From the NCBI GenBank assembly GCA_020636745.1, contig JACJXH010000011.1, forward strand, positions 1 to 64,000: a stretch of 64,000 nt of DNA, in the 5' to 3' direction. The translations under genes and the position numbers were made by a program. Below the pieces are notes generated by a model. It saw only the letters and a list, made by a program, of their open reading frames with translations. It ran no database searches and was not told the origin of the DNA. Of this stretch, positions 35,358 through 45,800 are shown in pieces (the first letter of the stretch is position 1; each line of letters opens with the position of its first letter). The DNA comes from Lentimicrobiaceae bacterium. GTDB lineage: Bacteria > Bacteroidota > Bacteroidia > Bacteroidales > Lentimicrobiaceae.

Positions 35358-36645
35358 TTTTCCCGGTTATCATTTTCAATATACTTTCCGGTTCACGCCC
35401 GGTTGATTTTTCCCATTGCAATACAATTGCCTTGAGCAATAAGTCAGCTTTTATGCTGTATCCCAGTGAAGTAAAATGAATTCTGTCGCGAGGCATCAGT
35501 TTTTTCAAATACCACTTTTGCGATGAGCCCAACCCGCCCATAATGCTATAAAAATCCCAAACTGCCATCTGATATTTCCTGGCTAATTGATGAATAATTA
35601 TTTGCTGTCTGGCTGTATTCTTATTGGGGTATTTTCTGCGGTAATACGAATCATTGGGGACCGTCATCAGAATAGCACATTGAGGATTAATTTTCAAGAT
35701 CGTCTGAATGAGAGATTCATAATATGCAGCAAATTTATCATCTTTAAAATCAGTTGTGTATGCATCATTTGTTCCGATTGAAATGATAAAAAGATCAGGC
35801 TGATATAAGCTCAGCTGCTTTTCAAACAAAGTGCACCTGTTGTATGATTCAAAGCTTGCACCGTTTACGCCAATTGAAGTATATTCAATTCCGGGCTTTT
35901 CATTCATCAGTTCAACACCCATCAGCTTAAATAATGAAACAGAGGAAGTATCTCTTTTCCGGATTTCGAACAGGGCTGTTTCTGTTTCATGCATCAATTT
36001 ATATTCAATAAAACCATATTCTATATTCAGACTATCTGAAACAATACAGTTTGTGCTGTCAATCAGGGAAATTGAATAATTCAAACACGATGCATCAACA
36101 AAAAATCTGATACGGCTAAAAGAATAAGGCCATTTGGTAAAATTTTTATAATTAGCTTTAATTTTCAGGGTATCAATTGAATCCAACAGCACTGCTGTGA
36201 TACCTGATAAGCCCCATAAGGTACTGTCTGACTTAACTGACGATCGGTAACCTTTCCATTTCTTTCTGTTCCCATCTATTCTGTAATTCAACGGATTGTT
36301 TGTACCGGCGAGCCGGAATGGGAAAATAAACCCACGCTGCGACATGGCCGAATCATTCATATTCTGAAAATAAGTTCTCAGCTTATTGGAGTAAATATCG
36401 GCCTGAATATGCGAACCTCCGATATGAAAAATATGAATTTTATCAGTCTTTCCGTTGTATAAACTATCTATTTTCTTAAAAAACAGGTTAAAGTTTTCAG
36501 AGGAGTCGGCATAATACAATGTATTGTAATCCTGATGAATAATAGCTTTGTAATACGGCAAAACACTATCGAGAATGTATTCCTGTGCATAAGTGCCAGC
36601 AGAAATAATAAGTATTGAAAAAAGCAGAATCAGTTTAACTCTCAT
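35350..36645 (-). CDS. SGNH/GDSL hydrolase-like protein, MBOAT partner (downstream)
   Basis: A 431-residue exported protein with a signal peptide (MRVKLILLFSILIISAGTYAQ). It has the SGNH layout: block I IFHIGGSHIQADIYS with S78, block III IISIGTNDAYTTD, and block V DRIHFTSLGY with the Asp-x-x-His pair. Between blocks I and III is a long beta-rich insertion (about residues 130-250). Such proteins are the periplasmic transferases or esterases that work with MBOAT proteins. It overlaps the preceding SGNH gene by 4 nt (ATGA) and the MBOAT gene by 8 nt, so the three are translationally coupled. Confidence 0.88.
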   Translation of the reverse strand: MRVKLILLFSILIISAGTYAQEYILDSVLPYYKAIIHQDYNTLYYADSSENFNLFFKKIDSLYNGKTDKIHIFHIGGSHIQADIYSNKLRTYFQNMNDSAMSQRGFIFPFRLAGTNNPLNYRIDGNRKKWKGYRSSVKSDSTLWGLSGITAVLLDSIDTLKIKANYKNFTKWPYSFSRIRFFVDASCLNYSISLIDSTNCIVSDSLNIEYGFIEYKLMHETETALFEIRKRDTSSVSLFKLMGVELMNEKPGIEYTSIGVNGASFESYNRCTLFEKQLSLYQPDLFIISIGTNDAYTTDFKDDKFAAYYESLIQTILKINPQCAILMTVPNDSYYRRKYPNKNTARQQIIIHQLARKYQMAVWDFYSIMGGLGSSQKWYLKKLMPRDRIHFTSLGYSIKADLLLKAIVLQWEKSTGREPESILKMITGKNE

Positions 36646-38084
36646 TGGGCTAAATCAAGGTATAATGCTGTAAAAAACAGCTCAGAAATAATTTTCGTTC
36701 CCTGGGGTGAAAAATGCGTATAATCATTTGCCGCCAGCTTTTGTTCAACCCAGAATGGCATTGAGTTCTTTCCGCCCATAGCCTCATACATACTCCAGTA
36801 AGCAATTCCATTCTTTAAACATGTGCTGCGCAATTTATCGTTCAGATAAGGCAAGAGTTGGTAGGTCACCATTTCACCGTTTTCCATTGTACTCATATCT
36901 GTGGGACCAATAAAAATAATACTGGCATCCGGCATAAAACGGCGTACCCAGTTAATATGCCCCATCAGATATCTGGCGTAATTATCAATAGCCACAGAAT
37001 CTTTAACATAAGGAACAGTATTGCCTCCATACTGAAATATTATAATTTCAGGGTTCAGCAAACCTGCCATCCTGGAAAAAATACCAGCTTTCATTCCACT
37101 AAAAACAGTACCTGAAGAACCTCGCATGGCAATATTATCAAGACTAATTCCTGAATTACCATCAAGGGTAAGACCATAAAAATCAGGGCTGCAAATGCTT
37201 TCCAGCTCTATATGGATTTCACCGGAACGTCCATCGGTTATAATTTCATAACAATGGTAATTATTATCGGCTATCAGGTTGCCTTCCTTTATTAATTGCC
37301 CGTTGTTAAATACTTTAATACTAACCGGATAAACAGCGTTTCCATAATGTAAACCGATTTTACTGAAGGATTTGAGTCTGGCATATGATTTTGCAGATGG
37401 ATTTATCTGAATGTCCGCTTTTACCGGAGGAAGTGATTGTATAGTCAGACTGTCAACCGTTGTATGGTCAAAAGGCGTAAAGCGAGAGAGAGAGGCGTAG
37501 AGTCCATATTCCTTATGCGCCAATTTAGGCTGAGTAGGGTCAAAAACTGCAAATCTTAACCAGTTATCACTACAAATTACATCAGCAGAAACCTGATTGT
37601 AAACTTGTTTAACAGGAATAAATCCAGGCCCATTTCCGCCATAAATGCCTTGCAGCCGGTTTCTGAGATATCCCGAAATTCTATCTCCTTCCAACTGAGA
37701 ATCACCATAATGCAAAATGCGGCATGTTCCACTTTCTAATTGAGATTTAAGCCTTGCAGTAAAGTCACTTTTATTGCCAGGATACTGAATTCTGAGAACT
37801 TCTGATGTGTCAATGGAGGAAAAGTCGGGAATTGATGGAACAAACTCTTCCACGGGAATTGACTTCTCTATGATAGAAATAACACTATCAGCCCTTGTAT
37901 TAACCTCAGGCTTGTTGGTTAACAGAAATTCGCTGACGGTAGGATATTTTATGAAAAGTTTTCCCAACTCAAAACCGCTTTCTCTACCTTCACCTTCGCG
38001 TATATAAGATTTACTTAAAAAGGTAACTGCCAGCAAAATACTGAGCGTAAAAAAGATAAATAAAACAATTTTTCTAGGGTTCAT
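36642..38084 (-). CDS. SGNH/GDSL hydrolase-like protein, MBOAT partner (upstream)
   Basis: A 480-residue protein anchored by an N-terminal membrane segment (about residues 5-24, KIVLFIFFTLSILLAVTF). SGNH features: block I RILHYGDSQLEGDRISGYL with S129, a Gly/Asn block IIIFQYGGNTVP, and block V DYTHFSPQGT. A beta-sandwich-like insertion separates blocks I and III. It is the first gene of the SGNH-SGNH-MBOAT operon. It differs enough from its neighbour that the two probably have separate steps, such as acyl transfer and acyl relay or removal, but which is which cannot be told. No TAnnTTTG box is visible upstream. Confidence 0.87.
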   Translation of the reverse strand: MNPRKIVLFIFFTLSILLAVTFLSKSYIREGEGRESGFELGKLFIKYPTVSEFLLTNKPEVNTRADSVISIIEKSIPVEEFVPSIPDFSSIDTSEVLRIQYPGNKSDFTARLKSQLESGTCRILHYGDSQLEGDRISGYLRNRLQGIYGGNGPGFIPVKQVYNQVSADVICSDNWLRFAVFDPTQPKLAHKEYGLYASLSRFTPFDHTTVDSLTIQSLPPVKADIQINPSAKSYARLKSFSKIGLHYGNAVYPVSIKVFNNGQLIKEGNLIADNNYHCYEIITDGRSGEIHIELESICSPDFYGLTLDGNSGISLDNIAMRGSSGTVFSGMKAGIFSRMAGLLNPEIIIFQYGGNTVPYVKDSVAIDNYARYLMGHINWVRRFMPDASIIFIGPTDMSTMENGEMVTYQLLPYLNDKLRSTCLKNGIAYWSMYEAMGGKNSMPFWVEQKLAANDYTHFSPQGTKIISELFFTALYLDLAQ

Positions 38085-38244
38085 TCGAATTAAGGCAATC
38101 GGAATCAGTTAATTAAAAAACATTGAAACCAGTATGACAAAAACATGCAAAGTACATTGATTCATTCAGTTCTGACATTAAAATCCATCATCCTTTGTGC
38201 AAATCGGATAAGCCTTCCCATCTTTGCAATCATTCATGTGTTTA

Positions 38245-38742
38245 TTAGTCATACAATTCCAGAAACTCCCATGTATTGCCAGTTGATTCCAGATATTTCA
38301 TAAAATCATTAAAATTCAGCACAAGTGACGCGGTATTGATATTGGGATGAAAACTGATTTTGGGAAGATTTTTCAGATTTTTATCCAAAAACAAATGCAC
38401 ATGATGGTCAATATCATGAATTAGTCCAAAAGGAGAAACAGAGCCGGGTTTTAAACCAAGGTATTTCTCCATTCTTTGTTCAGAGGCAAAGCTAAGTTTT
38501 CCCTGCTTTAATCTCTTTTCCAAATCATGAATGGCCAATGTTTGTAAATGACTGAATATGACCAGATAGTGTTTATTTCCTTTATGATTGCGAAAAAACA
38601 GGTTTTTGCAATGGGTTGTTTCCTTGATATCTTTCCAGAACTGCAGCGCAATTTCAATAGTTGGTGCTGGCGGGTGCTCGTAGTATTCAAAGGAAATCTT
38701 CAACTCGTCAAGTTTCCGGTAGAGTAGGGGATCGCCATTCAT
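38245..38742 (-). CDS. PrdX/YbaK-type aminoacyl-tRNA editing protein
   Basis: A 165-residue stand-alone editing domain of the INS superfamily, like PrdX/ProXp-ala, which hydrolyses mischarged Ala-tRNA-Pro. The family features are the N-terminal ISFEYYEHPPAPTIEIAL, the KNLFFRNHKGNKHYLVIF segment carrying the catalytic-type Lys, and the GLKPGSVSPFGLIHD motif. It lies 73 nt downstream of gltX on the same strand. proS is not in the window, so the cognate tRNA is inferred from family. Confidence 0.88.
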   Translation of the reverse strand: MNGDPLLYRKLDELKISFEYYEHPPAPTIEIALQFWKDIKETTHCKNLFFRNHKGNKHYLVIFSHLQTLAIHDLEKRLKQGKLSFASEQRMEKYLGLKPGSVSPFGLIHDIDHHVHLFLDKNLKNLPKISFHPNINTASLVLNFNDFMKYLESTGNTWEFLELYD

Positions 38743-38815
38743 AAGCCTATTTCTGATTTAATATATCAACACTTGTCAAAGACAAGCATGTTGGAATCAA
38801 AGAAACAACCACGCT

Positions 38816-40336
38816 TTATTTTATTGCATCTATTGCCTTGTGAATACGGTTAATCGCTTCATTTTTTCCAAGAACAGAAATGATAGCTGCAACACCCGGG
38901 CCGAAACTTCCTCCAACAAGAACAAGTCGTAATGTATTCATTACCATTCCCATTCCTAGTCCATTACTATGAATAAACTCCTTGATGGCCACTTCAAGTG
39001 CTTCAGCTGTAAAGTTGTCCTGTTTTTCAATCAATGACACCATTTGATGAAGCAGGGCAGGAGTTTCTGGCTTCCAGAATTTCTGGATTACTTTTTCGTC
39101 ATATGTCTTTGGTTCAGTAAAGAAAAACCATGACTGTTCCCAGAGATCAGGAATCAAATTTGCGCGCTCTTTAATGAGAGGGCAAACACGAATGATTAAT
39201 TCCCGCGAAGACTTTACGCCTTTATCCTGAAGTATTTTTGCAAGCAAATCAGCCACTTTATCATCAGAAAGTGTTGATAAATAGTGATGATTGAACCATT
39301 TGGCCTTTTCGGGATCGAACTTGGAACCTGATTTCCCTACGCGTTCAATTGAAAACAAATCAATAAGCTGATTCATACTAAGAATTTCCTGTTCTGTACC
39401 AGGATTCCAGCCCAGCAGCGCTAACATATTGATAAAAGCTTCGGGCAGGTAGCCGCTTTCGCGATAACCCGAAGAAATATCACCTGATTTTGGGTCAGTC
39501 CACCGAAGTGGGAAAACCGGAAATCCAAGCCTGTCTCCGTCACGTTTACTCAATTTACCATTGCCATCAGGTTTGAGTAATAAAGGTAAGTGGGCAAATT
39601 CAGGCATTTCTGCTTCCCAGCCAAAATAACGATAGAGTAATACGTGTAGCGGGGCCGAAGGCAACCATTCTTCCCCACGGATAACATGTGAAATTTTCAT
39701 CAGATAATCATCCACCACATTGGCCAGGTGGTATGTAGGCATCCCGTCTGATTTATATAAGACTTTATCGTCCAACAACTTAGAATCAACACTAACTAAG
39801 CCACGAATTAAATCCTGCACATGAATGGTCTCATTATCGGGAATTTTAACGCGAATTACATATGGTGCTCCGGCGTCAAGCAGCTTAGCAACTTCATTTT
39901 CATCCAGGGTAAGCGAATTTTTAAGTCCCACGCGGGTTTGCGGCCCATATTGAAATGTCTCCTTCCGTGATTCATAGTCTTTGCGCAAGGCTTCAAGTTC
40001 ATCAGGAGTATCAAATGCATAATACGCTGTTCCGTTTTTGATAAGCTGTATGGCATATTGATGATAAATTTCCTTCCGATCGCTTTGGCGATAGGGTGCA
40101 TGGGGCCCTCCCAGATGCACACCTTCATCAAAATGAATACCACTCCAGGCCAATGATTCTATGATATAATTTTCGGCTCCGGGTACAAACCTTGTTTGAT
40201 CGGTATCTTCAATACGAAGAAGAAATTTCCCATTATTCTTTCTGGCAAACAGATAGTTATACAAAGCAGTGCGCACACCACCAATGTGCAGTGGCCCGGT
40301 TGGGCTGGGTGCAAATCGTACACGAATTTCTCTCAT
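38816..40336 (-). CDS. gltX: Glutamyl-tRNA synthetase
   Basis: A class I synthetase of 506 residues that charges tRNA-Glu. The HIGH region is RFAPSPTGPLHIGGVRTALY and the KMSKS-equivalent is KLSKRDGDRLGFPVFPL. The C-terminal helical anticodon-binding domain of the bacterial type is complete. Its own promoter lies 22 nt upstream on the minus strand. An editing protein follows, which may be co-transcribed. Confidence 0.97.
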   Translation of the reverse strand: MREIRVRFAPSPTGPLHIGGVRTALYNYLFARKNNGKFLLRIEDTDQTRFVPGAENYIIESLAWSGIHFDEGVHLGGPHAPYRQSDRKEIYHQYAIQLIKNGTAYYAFDTPDELEALRKDYESRKETFQYGPQTRVGLKNSLTLDENEVAKLLDAGAPYVIRVKIPDNETIHVQDLIRGLVSVDSKLLDDKVLYKSDGMPTYHLANVVDDYLMKISHVIRGEEWLPSAPLHVLLYRYFGWEAEMPEFAHLPLLLKPDGNGKLSKRDGDRLGFPVFPLRWTDPKSGDISSGYRESGYLPEAFINMLALLGWNPGTEQEILSMNQLIDLFSIERVGKSGSKFDPEKAKWFNHHYLSTLSDDKVADLLAKILQDKGVKSSRELIIRVCPLIKERANLIPDLWEQSWFFFTEPKTYDEKVIQKFWKPETPALLHQMVSLIEKQDNFTAEALEVAIKEFIHSNGLGMGMVMNTLRLVLVGGSFGPGVAAIISVLGKNEAINRIHKAIDAIK

Positions 40337-40358
40337 TTTTGCATTTTCTTAAGCGCTG

Positions 40359-40366
40359 CAAAGATA
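40359..40366 (-). promoter_or_regulatory. -7 promoter element of gltX
   Basis: CAAAGATA on the plus strand is TATCTTTG on the minus strand, an exact TAnnTTTG match, 22 nt before the gltX ATG at 40336. Confidence 0.72.
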
Positions 40367-40467
40367 GTAAAACAGACTTTGTTTGAATGCAAATAACTAT
40401 GGTATCGGAGATATCTGGTAATGCAGGCATTTTGAAATTATTAACATTCAGATAAATCAAATTAATG

Positions 40468-40475
40468 TAACTTTG
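40468..40475 (+). promoter_or_regulatory. -7 promoter element of the cyclase gene
   Basis: TAACTTTG is an exact TAnnTTTG match, 53 nt before the ATG at 40529. Confidence 0.62.
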
Positions 40476-40528
40476 TAAAGATAGCGGCGTTAAATAAAAA
40501 TACAGGTGCTACTTTTCAGTTTTAAAAT

Positions 40529-42712
40529 ATGAAACCCACCAAGCTTCCCAGAAATAAAATCCCAAAATATCATATAGGCAGAATTTTTCTTTTTCCAATT
40601 CTGCTCTATCTGATGCTGGTTTTCCCTGTTTTAGGGTTTATGCTGCTTAAAAGTTTTCCTGAACTTAAGGATAAAAATGTTTTTAAAAATGTGGTTGAAG
40701 TTGATTCAACAGGCTTGAGGAGCCATACCGGAGAAGCAGAAAAAACAGCAGCCCAATTTAAAGCGGGATATAAAACAGGACTTGATTTGGGCAAAGCAAT
40801 GGCTCAATCAAACAGTGACAGTATTTTACGAATTGCAGATAGTATTCAACGAACAATAGAAACATCTGCAACCGATTCATTATCAGACCTCAATATTACT
40901 ATAGGAAATGGGAAAAAGGGCACCTCTTCTGCTTTTTCAAGCTCCATCTCCTCGATGTTTAAATTTGTCATGTTGTTGAGTACTCTTGCCGGATTTGCAT
41001 TCAATTTACCTTACAAAAGGTACTTTAGACGAAAACGAAAAGGCAAGGTAATTTCTCCAAAGTTATATCGCTATTGCAGAAGGTTTTTATTATTTACCCC
41101 TATCATCAATAGTGGTATTGTTTTGCTTGCTTTTAGCATTGTGCATGGTATAATGATATATCAATTGCAATCACCATCCGTATTTTCTGATGAATTAGGC
41201 CGGCGAATGTTCTCAAATTATCTATTTATTTCGCTCGTAGCTTCACTTCTAACAGTACTATTTATCTTTTTCTGGCAAAAACACAGGGTTCACATTCGTT
41301 ATATCGAACATATTTTTACCCGTGAAGAGCTACAAAAGAGAATATTTGGCAGGAATGCTGGCAAAATCCGCAGCCGGCTTTACATTGCCAGTGCCATGAC
41401 CACCCTGCTTCCGCTTACCATTGTTATGCTGTATCTGGTATTAAGTCTCACACCCATAAAAGACATGGGCCCTGTTGGACAGGACGAAATGCGCATTATG
41501 CTGGGCCGGCTGGTCAATATATTGGGGCCTGATGTTGATTTAAGCAGCAAATCCGACTTTGCTAACTTATACTATATCAGCGCATTGGACAATACTTTAA
41601 TGTTTGGAGGAATCTTTAGTGGAATATTTGTATCATTCATTTATATCCTGTTTTTTGTAAACTGGTCGACTGCTGATATTGTAAGACCTGTTAATGAACT
41701 GGTTGAAAGTATGCGCAAAACAGGTGAAGGAATGCTCGACAATTATACCATTGTGAGAACAAATGATGAAATAGGGGTGATGTCGGAAGGTTATAATATG
41801 ATGACATCGCGACTACGTGAATACATATTCAGAATTTCACAAATGAATGAAGCATATAGCCGTTTTGTACCTAACCAGTTTCTTGAATTCCTGGGAAAAG
41901 AAGACTTTGTTGATATTCAATTAGGCGATCAGGTTCAAAAAGAAATGACAGTAATGTTCTCAGATATCCGCGGATTTACTGAACTTTCAGAGGATATGAC
42001 TCCTAAAGAAAATTTTGACTTTATCAATCATTATCTCGGGTACATGGAGCCAGTAATAAGAAAGAACAATGGCTTTATTGACAAATTTATCGGAGACTCC
42101 ATTATGGCACTTTTTCATGAAAAAGTGGATGATGCCATTGATGCGGCTATTGAAATGCGTCATACACTTTCAAGATTTAATCTTGACAGAATTGATCAGG
42201 GAAAACCAACTATCGATTCGGGTATTGGAATTCATACTGGTAATCTCATGCTTGGGGTAGTAGGAGGGGAGGGAAGAATGGACGGAACCGTAATTTCCGA
42301 TGCTGTTAACCTTGCTTCAAGACTTGAAGGACTTTCAAAAATTTACAGAACTTCGATCATTATGAGTGAAGATACTCTTATTAAACTCGAAAATCCTGAA
42401 AAATACAATTTTCGTTTCCTCGATATAGCCCGCGTAAAGGGCAAAAAAGAGGCCGTATATGTGTTCGAAGTTCTAGACGGCGACCCTGACGAGATAAAAT
42501 CACTGAAAATAGAGACTAAGTCACTGTTTGGCAACGGAATAGACCATTATAAAAATAAACGGTTTGAGGAGGCACTAAAAGTGTTTAGCGACATTGTTAA
42601 GATAAACCAGTCGGATTCTGTTGCAGCTTTCTATGTTAATCGCTGCAAAAATAATATTCAGAAAGGTATTCCCGATGACTGGAACGGAATTGAAGTTTTC
42701 GATGCTAAGTAG
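40529..42712 (+). CDS. Membrane class III adenylate cyclase (HAMP-linked)
   Basis: A 727-residue membrane protein predicted to make cAMP. Membrane segments lie near residues 20-40, 148-165, 190-210, 230-250, 285-305 and 365-390. A HAMP-like linker follows (RPVNELVESMRKTGEGMLDN near 393-412), then the cyclase domain (about 470-650). Both metal-binding Asp are present: D479 in MFSDIRGFT and D523 in FIGDSIMALF. The purine-recognition pair is K519 (DKFIGD) and T587 (MDGTVISD), the Lys/Thr combination known from cyanobacterial adenylate cyclases; N and R of NLASRLE are intact. About 50 residues after the domain resemble one TPR (FEEALKVFSDIVKIN). No CRP-type receptor gene is nearby. Its signal is unknown. 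Confidence 0.9.
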   Translation: MKPTKLPRNKIPKYHIGRIFLFPILLYLMLVFPVLGFMLLKSFPELKDKNVFKNVVEVDSTGLRSHTGEAEKTAAQFKAGYKTGLDLGKAMAQSNSDSILRIADSIQRTIETSATDSLSDLNITIGNGKKGTSSAFSSSISSMFKFVMLLSTLAGFAFNLPYKRYFRRKRKGKVISPKLYRYCRRFLLFTPIINSGIVLLAFSIVHGIMIYQLQSPSVFSDELGRRMFSNYLFISLVASLLTVLFIFFWQKHRVHIRYIEHIFTREELQKRIFGRNAGKIRSRLYIASAMTTLLPLTIVMLYLVLSLTPIKDMGPVGQDEMRIMLGRLVNILGPDVDLSSKSDFANLYYISALDNTLMFGGIFSGIFVSFIYILFFVNWSTADIVRPVNELVESMRKTGEGMLDNYTIVRTNDEIGVMSEGYNMMTSRLREYIFRISQMNEAYSRFVPNQFLEFLGKEDFVDIQLGDQVQKEMTVMFSDIRGFTELSEDMTPKENFDFINHYLGYMEPVIRKNNGFIDKFIGDSIMALFHEKVDDAIDAAIEMRHTLSRFNLDRIDQGKPTIDSGIGIHTGNLMLGVVGGEGRMDGTVISDAVNLASRLEGLSKIYRTSIIMSEDTLIKLENPEKYNFRFLDIARVKGKKEAVYVFEVLDGDPDEIKSLKIETKSLFGNGIDHYKNKRFEEALKVFSDIVKINQSDSVAAFYVNRCKNNIQKGIPDDWNGIEVFDAK

Positions 42713-42860
42713 TTTCGGTTACCCATTTTTCGATCTCCCGGCTCCTTTCTTTCTTAATATTACTTGTCAAACATTCATAAACTTTGTTTAAGCAATATTA
42801 AAACTCTACAAACAGCTCACAAGAAACAGTTATTCAACTTTCTTCCAAACTATTTCAATA

Positions 42861-45800
42861 ATGAATGACAATTATCATATTCTGATTGATAAGCTGGACG
42901 CGTTTATCAGAAAATATTATACCAACCAGTTGATAAAAGGAGGCCTGTATTCCATAGCCTTACTGGGATCATTTTTCCTTATTTTCACTTTTTTGGAATC
43001 ATTGGCCTGGTTTCCGCCTCTTGTCAGATCGATCCTGTTTTTCAGTTATATCGCTGGTGCCTTGTTTATTATAACCTGGTTTGTTATAATTCCCATCTTG
43101 AAGCTTTATAAAGCAGGTCCGCGCATTTCTCATGCCATGGCGGCTCAAATCATTGGTAAACATTTCTCAGAAGTTAAGGATACACTCCTTAATACACTGC
43201 AGCTCAATTCATTAATAGATTCTGACGAAAAAAATAAGGACCTGATAATAGCAAGCATAAATCAAAAAGCTGAAAGTCTCAAACCCATTCCCTTTGTATC
43301 AGCCATTGATTTAAAGAAAAACTCCAAATATCTTTACTTTGCAGCACCACCACTCTTTATACTTATCGCCTTTCTTTTTATTGCACCAACCAAAATAACT
43401 GAACCATCAACCAGGCTTCTTCATTACTCCACACCTTTCGAAAAACCACTTCCATTTTCCATTAACATTACAAATAAAAATCTGCAAGCAGTTCAGTTAG
43501 AAGACTTTACAATAAATATCAGATTATCAGGAGAGGAACTTCCCAATCAGGTATCAATTCTTTTAGATGGAATTGAGTACCGGATGGAAGCATCTGATAA
43601 GCTCAACTATTCATACACATTCCGTAAGCTTCAAACAACACAGCATTTTAGCTTCATCGCAGCCGGTTTCCAAACGAATGATTATGAACTTAAAGTATTG
43701 CCAAGGCCTATTATTTTAAATTTTGATCTTGAATTAATTTATCCACCGTACACTGGAAAAAAAAGTGAACTGCTCACAAACACAGGAGATGTTATTATAC
43801 CACAGGGAACCAGCATTTTATGGAAATATTATACCCGTGATACCCGTTCACTTGACTTCAGATTTGGAAATACGCTTGAAACACTTAAGTCTTCAGCCTC
43901 CAATACCATTACAGTTTCGCGCCGGTTAATGCAACCCGTTTCCTATTCGGTTACTATCGAAAATGAATATATGAAAGGGGCTGATTCCATGTCGTTTTTC
44001 ATTAATGTACTTCCAGATTTATATCCAGTTATTAATGTTGAAGAATTTCATGATTCAATTTATGATAACAGGCTGTATTTCCGTGGACTATTAAAGGACG
44101 ATTATGGTTTTCGCAATCTTGAATTCAGATTGGCCAGAAAAAATGCAAACGGAGAGCCTTCGGCAGAAGTTTCAATGCCAATAGACATCCAAAAGGCTAA
44201 TTTGCAACAGCAATTTTATTACTATTTCGACATTTCGTCTGCCGGTTTAAAGCCGGGTGAAGAAGTTGAATATTATTTCCAGGTATGGGACAATGATGGT
44301 GTGAACGGGAGCAAATCTTCCAGATCTCAAAGAATGTCATTTAAAATTCCGACACTTGAGGAGATTGAGACCATGGTAAGTAAAAACCAGGAAAATGTTA
44401 AAAATGAATTAGAAAAGGGCATTCAGGAAGCAAAAAAGATTCAAAAAGACATTGACCAGCTTACTAAAGACCTATTTGACAAGAAAAACCTGAATTATCA
44501 GGAAAAAAAGAAAATACAGGACCTGCTCGACAGGCAGAAAAACCTGCAAAATCAGGTTAATGAACTTAAAAAACAAAATAAAGAATCAAATCTGAAAGAA
44601 TCACAATACAAAGAATTGAATCAGGAAATTGTTGAAAAGCAGCAGCAATTGGAAAAACTATTCAATGAGATTATGACCGATGAAATGCGTAAGCTTTTTG
44701 ATGAACTTCAAAAAATGATGGAGAATCTTGATAAAGATAAGCTAAACGAAGTGATGGAAAAGATGAAGTTTAATGCTGAAGATATGGAAAAATCGCTCGA
44801 TAGAAATCTTGAACTCTTCAAACAACTTGAATTTGACAAAAAACTTACTGAAACCATCGAAAAGTTAAAGCAATTGTCGGATGAGCAGGAAAAACTATCT
44901 GAAAAATCGGCAGGTGCAGACAAAAAAGACCTTGATAACCTTACCGAGAAGCAGGAATCAATCAATAAGGAGTTTGAGCAAATTAAAAAAGACCTGAAAG
45001 ACCTGAAAGAAAAAAATGAAAAGCTGGAAGATCCAAACAACTATAAAAACCCCGAACAGCAGCAGGAAGATATCCAGAAAGAACTGAACGATTCTGAAAA
45101 AAATCTGAAGGAAAGCAAATCGAAGAAAGCTTCTGACAGTCAAAAAAAGGCTTCGGAGAAGATGGGCGAATTAAGTGAAATGCTTTTTCAGATGCAACAG
45201 GAAATGGAGGAGGAATCGATGGGAGAAGACATTGAATCCTTGCGTGCCATTCTTGAAAATTTGGTAAGGATTTCGTTCGATCAGGAAGAACTCATCAATA
45301 AGCTTGGTCAACTTCAAAGAAACGATCCGCAATTTAACAAAGTAGTAGAATTACAAAAAGGCATACAAGACAACCTGCAGATGGTTGAAGACTCACTATA
45401 TGCACTCAGCAAGCGCCAACCAATGATTGAATCGATAGTAAACCGTGAAATTTCAACCATAAATGACAATGTTGGACAATCATTGGATGCATTAAACAGC
45501 CGCGCGATTTCTTCAGCCATGGGCAAACAACAGTATGTGATGACCTCGGTAAACAATCTGGCACTGCTTTTAGCCGAATCAATGAAAGAAATGAAGCAAA
45601 ATATGTCGATGAAATCTTCATCAAAATCAGGCAAAAGTTGTCCAAATCCAGGTTCAGGGAAACCATCAATGAAGTCGATGAGACAAATGCAGGAAAAGCT
45701 GAACCAACAGATGGAAGCCATGAAAAAAAGTTTGAAAGAAGGCAAAGGAGAGAAAGGCAAAAGCGGACAAGGTTCAATGAGCGAACAACTCGCCAGAATG

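Noticed and set aside
44708..45143. Minus-strand Ser/Phe-rich frames inside the DUF4175 coiled coil
   Set aside because: They are antisense reflections of Lys/Glu codons; no promoter or homology supports them.
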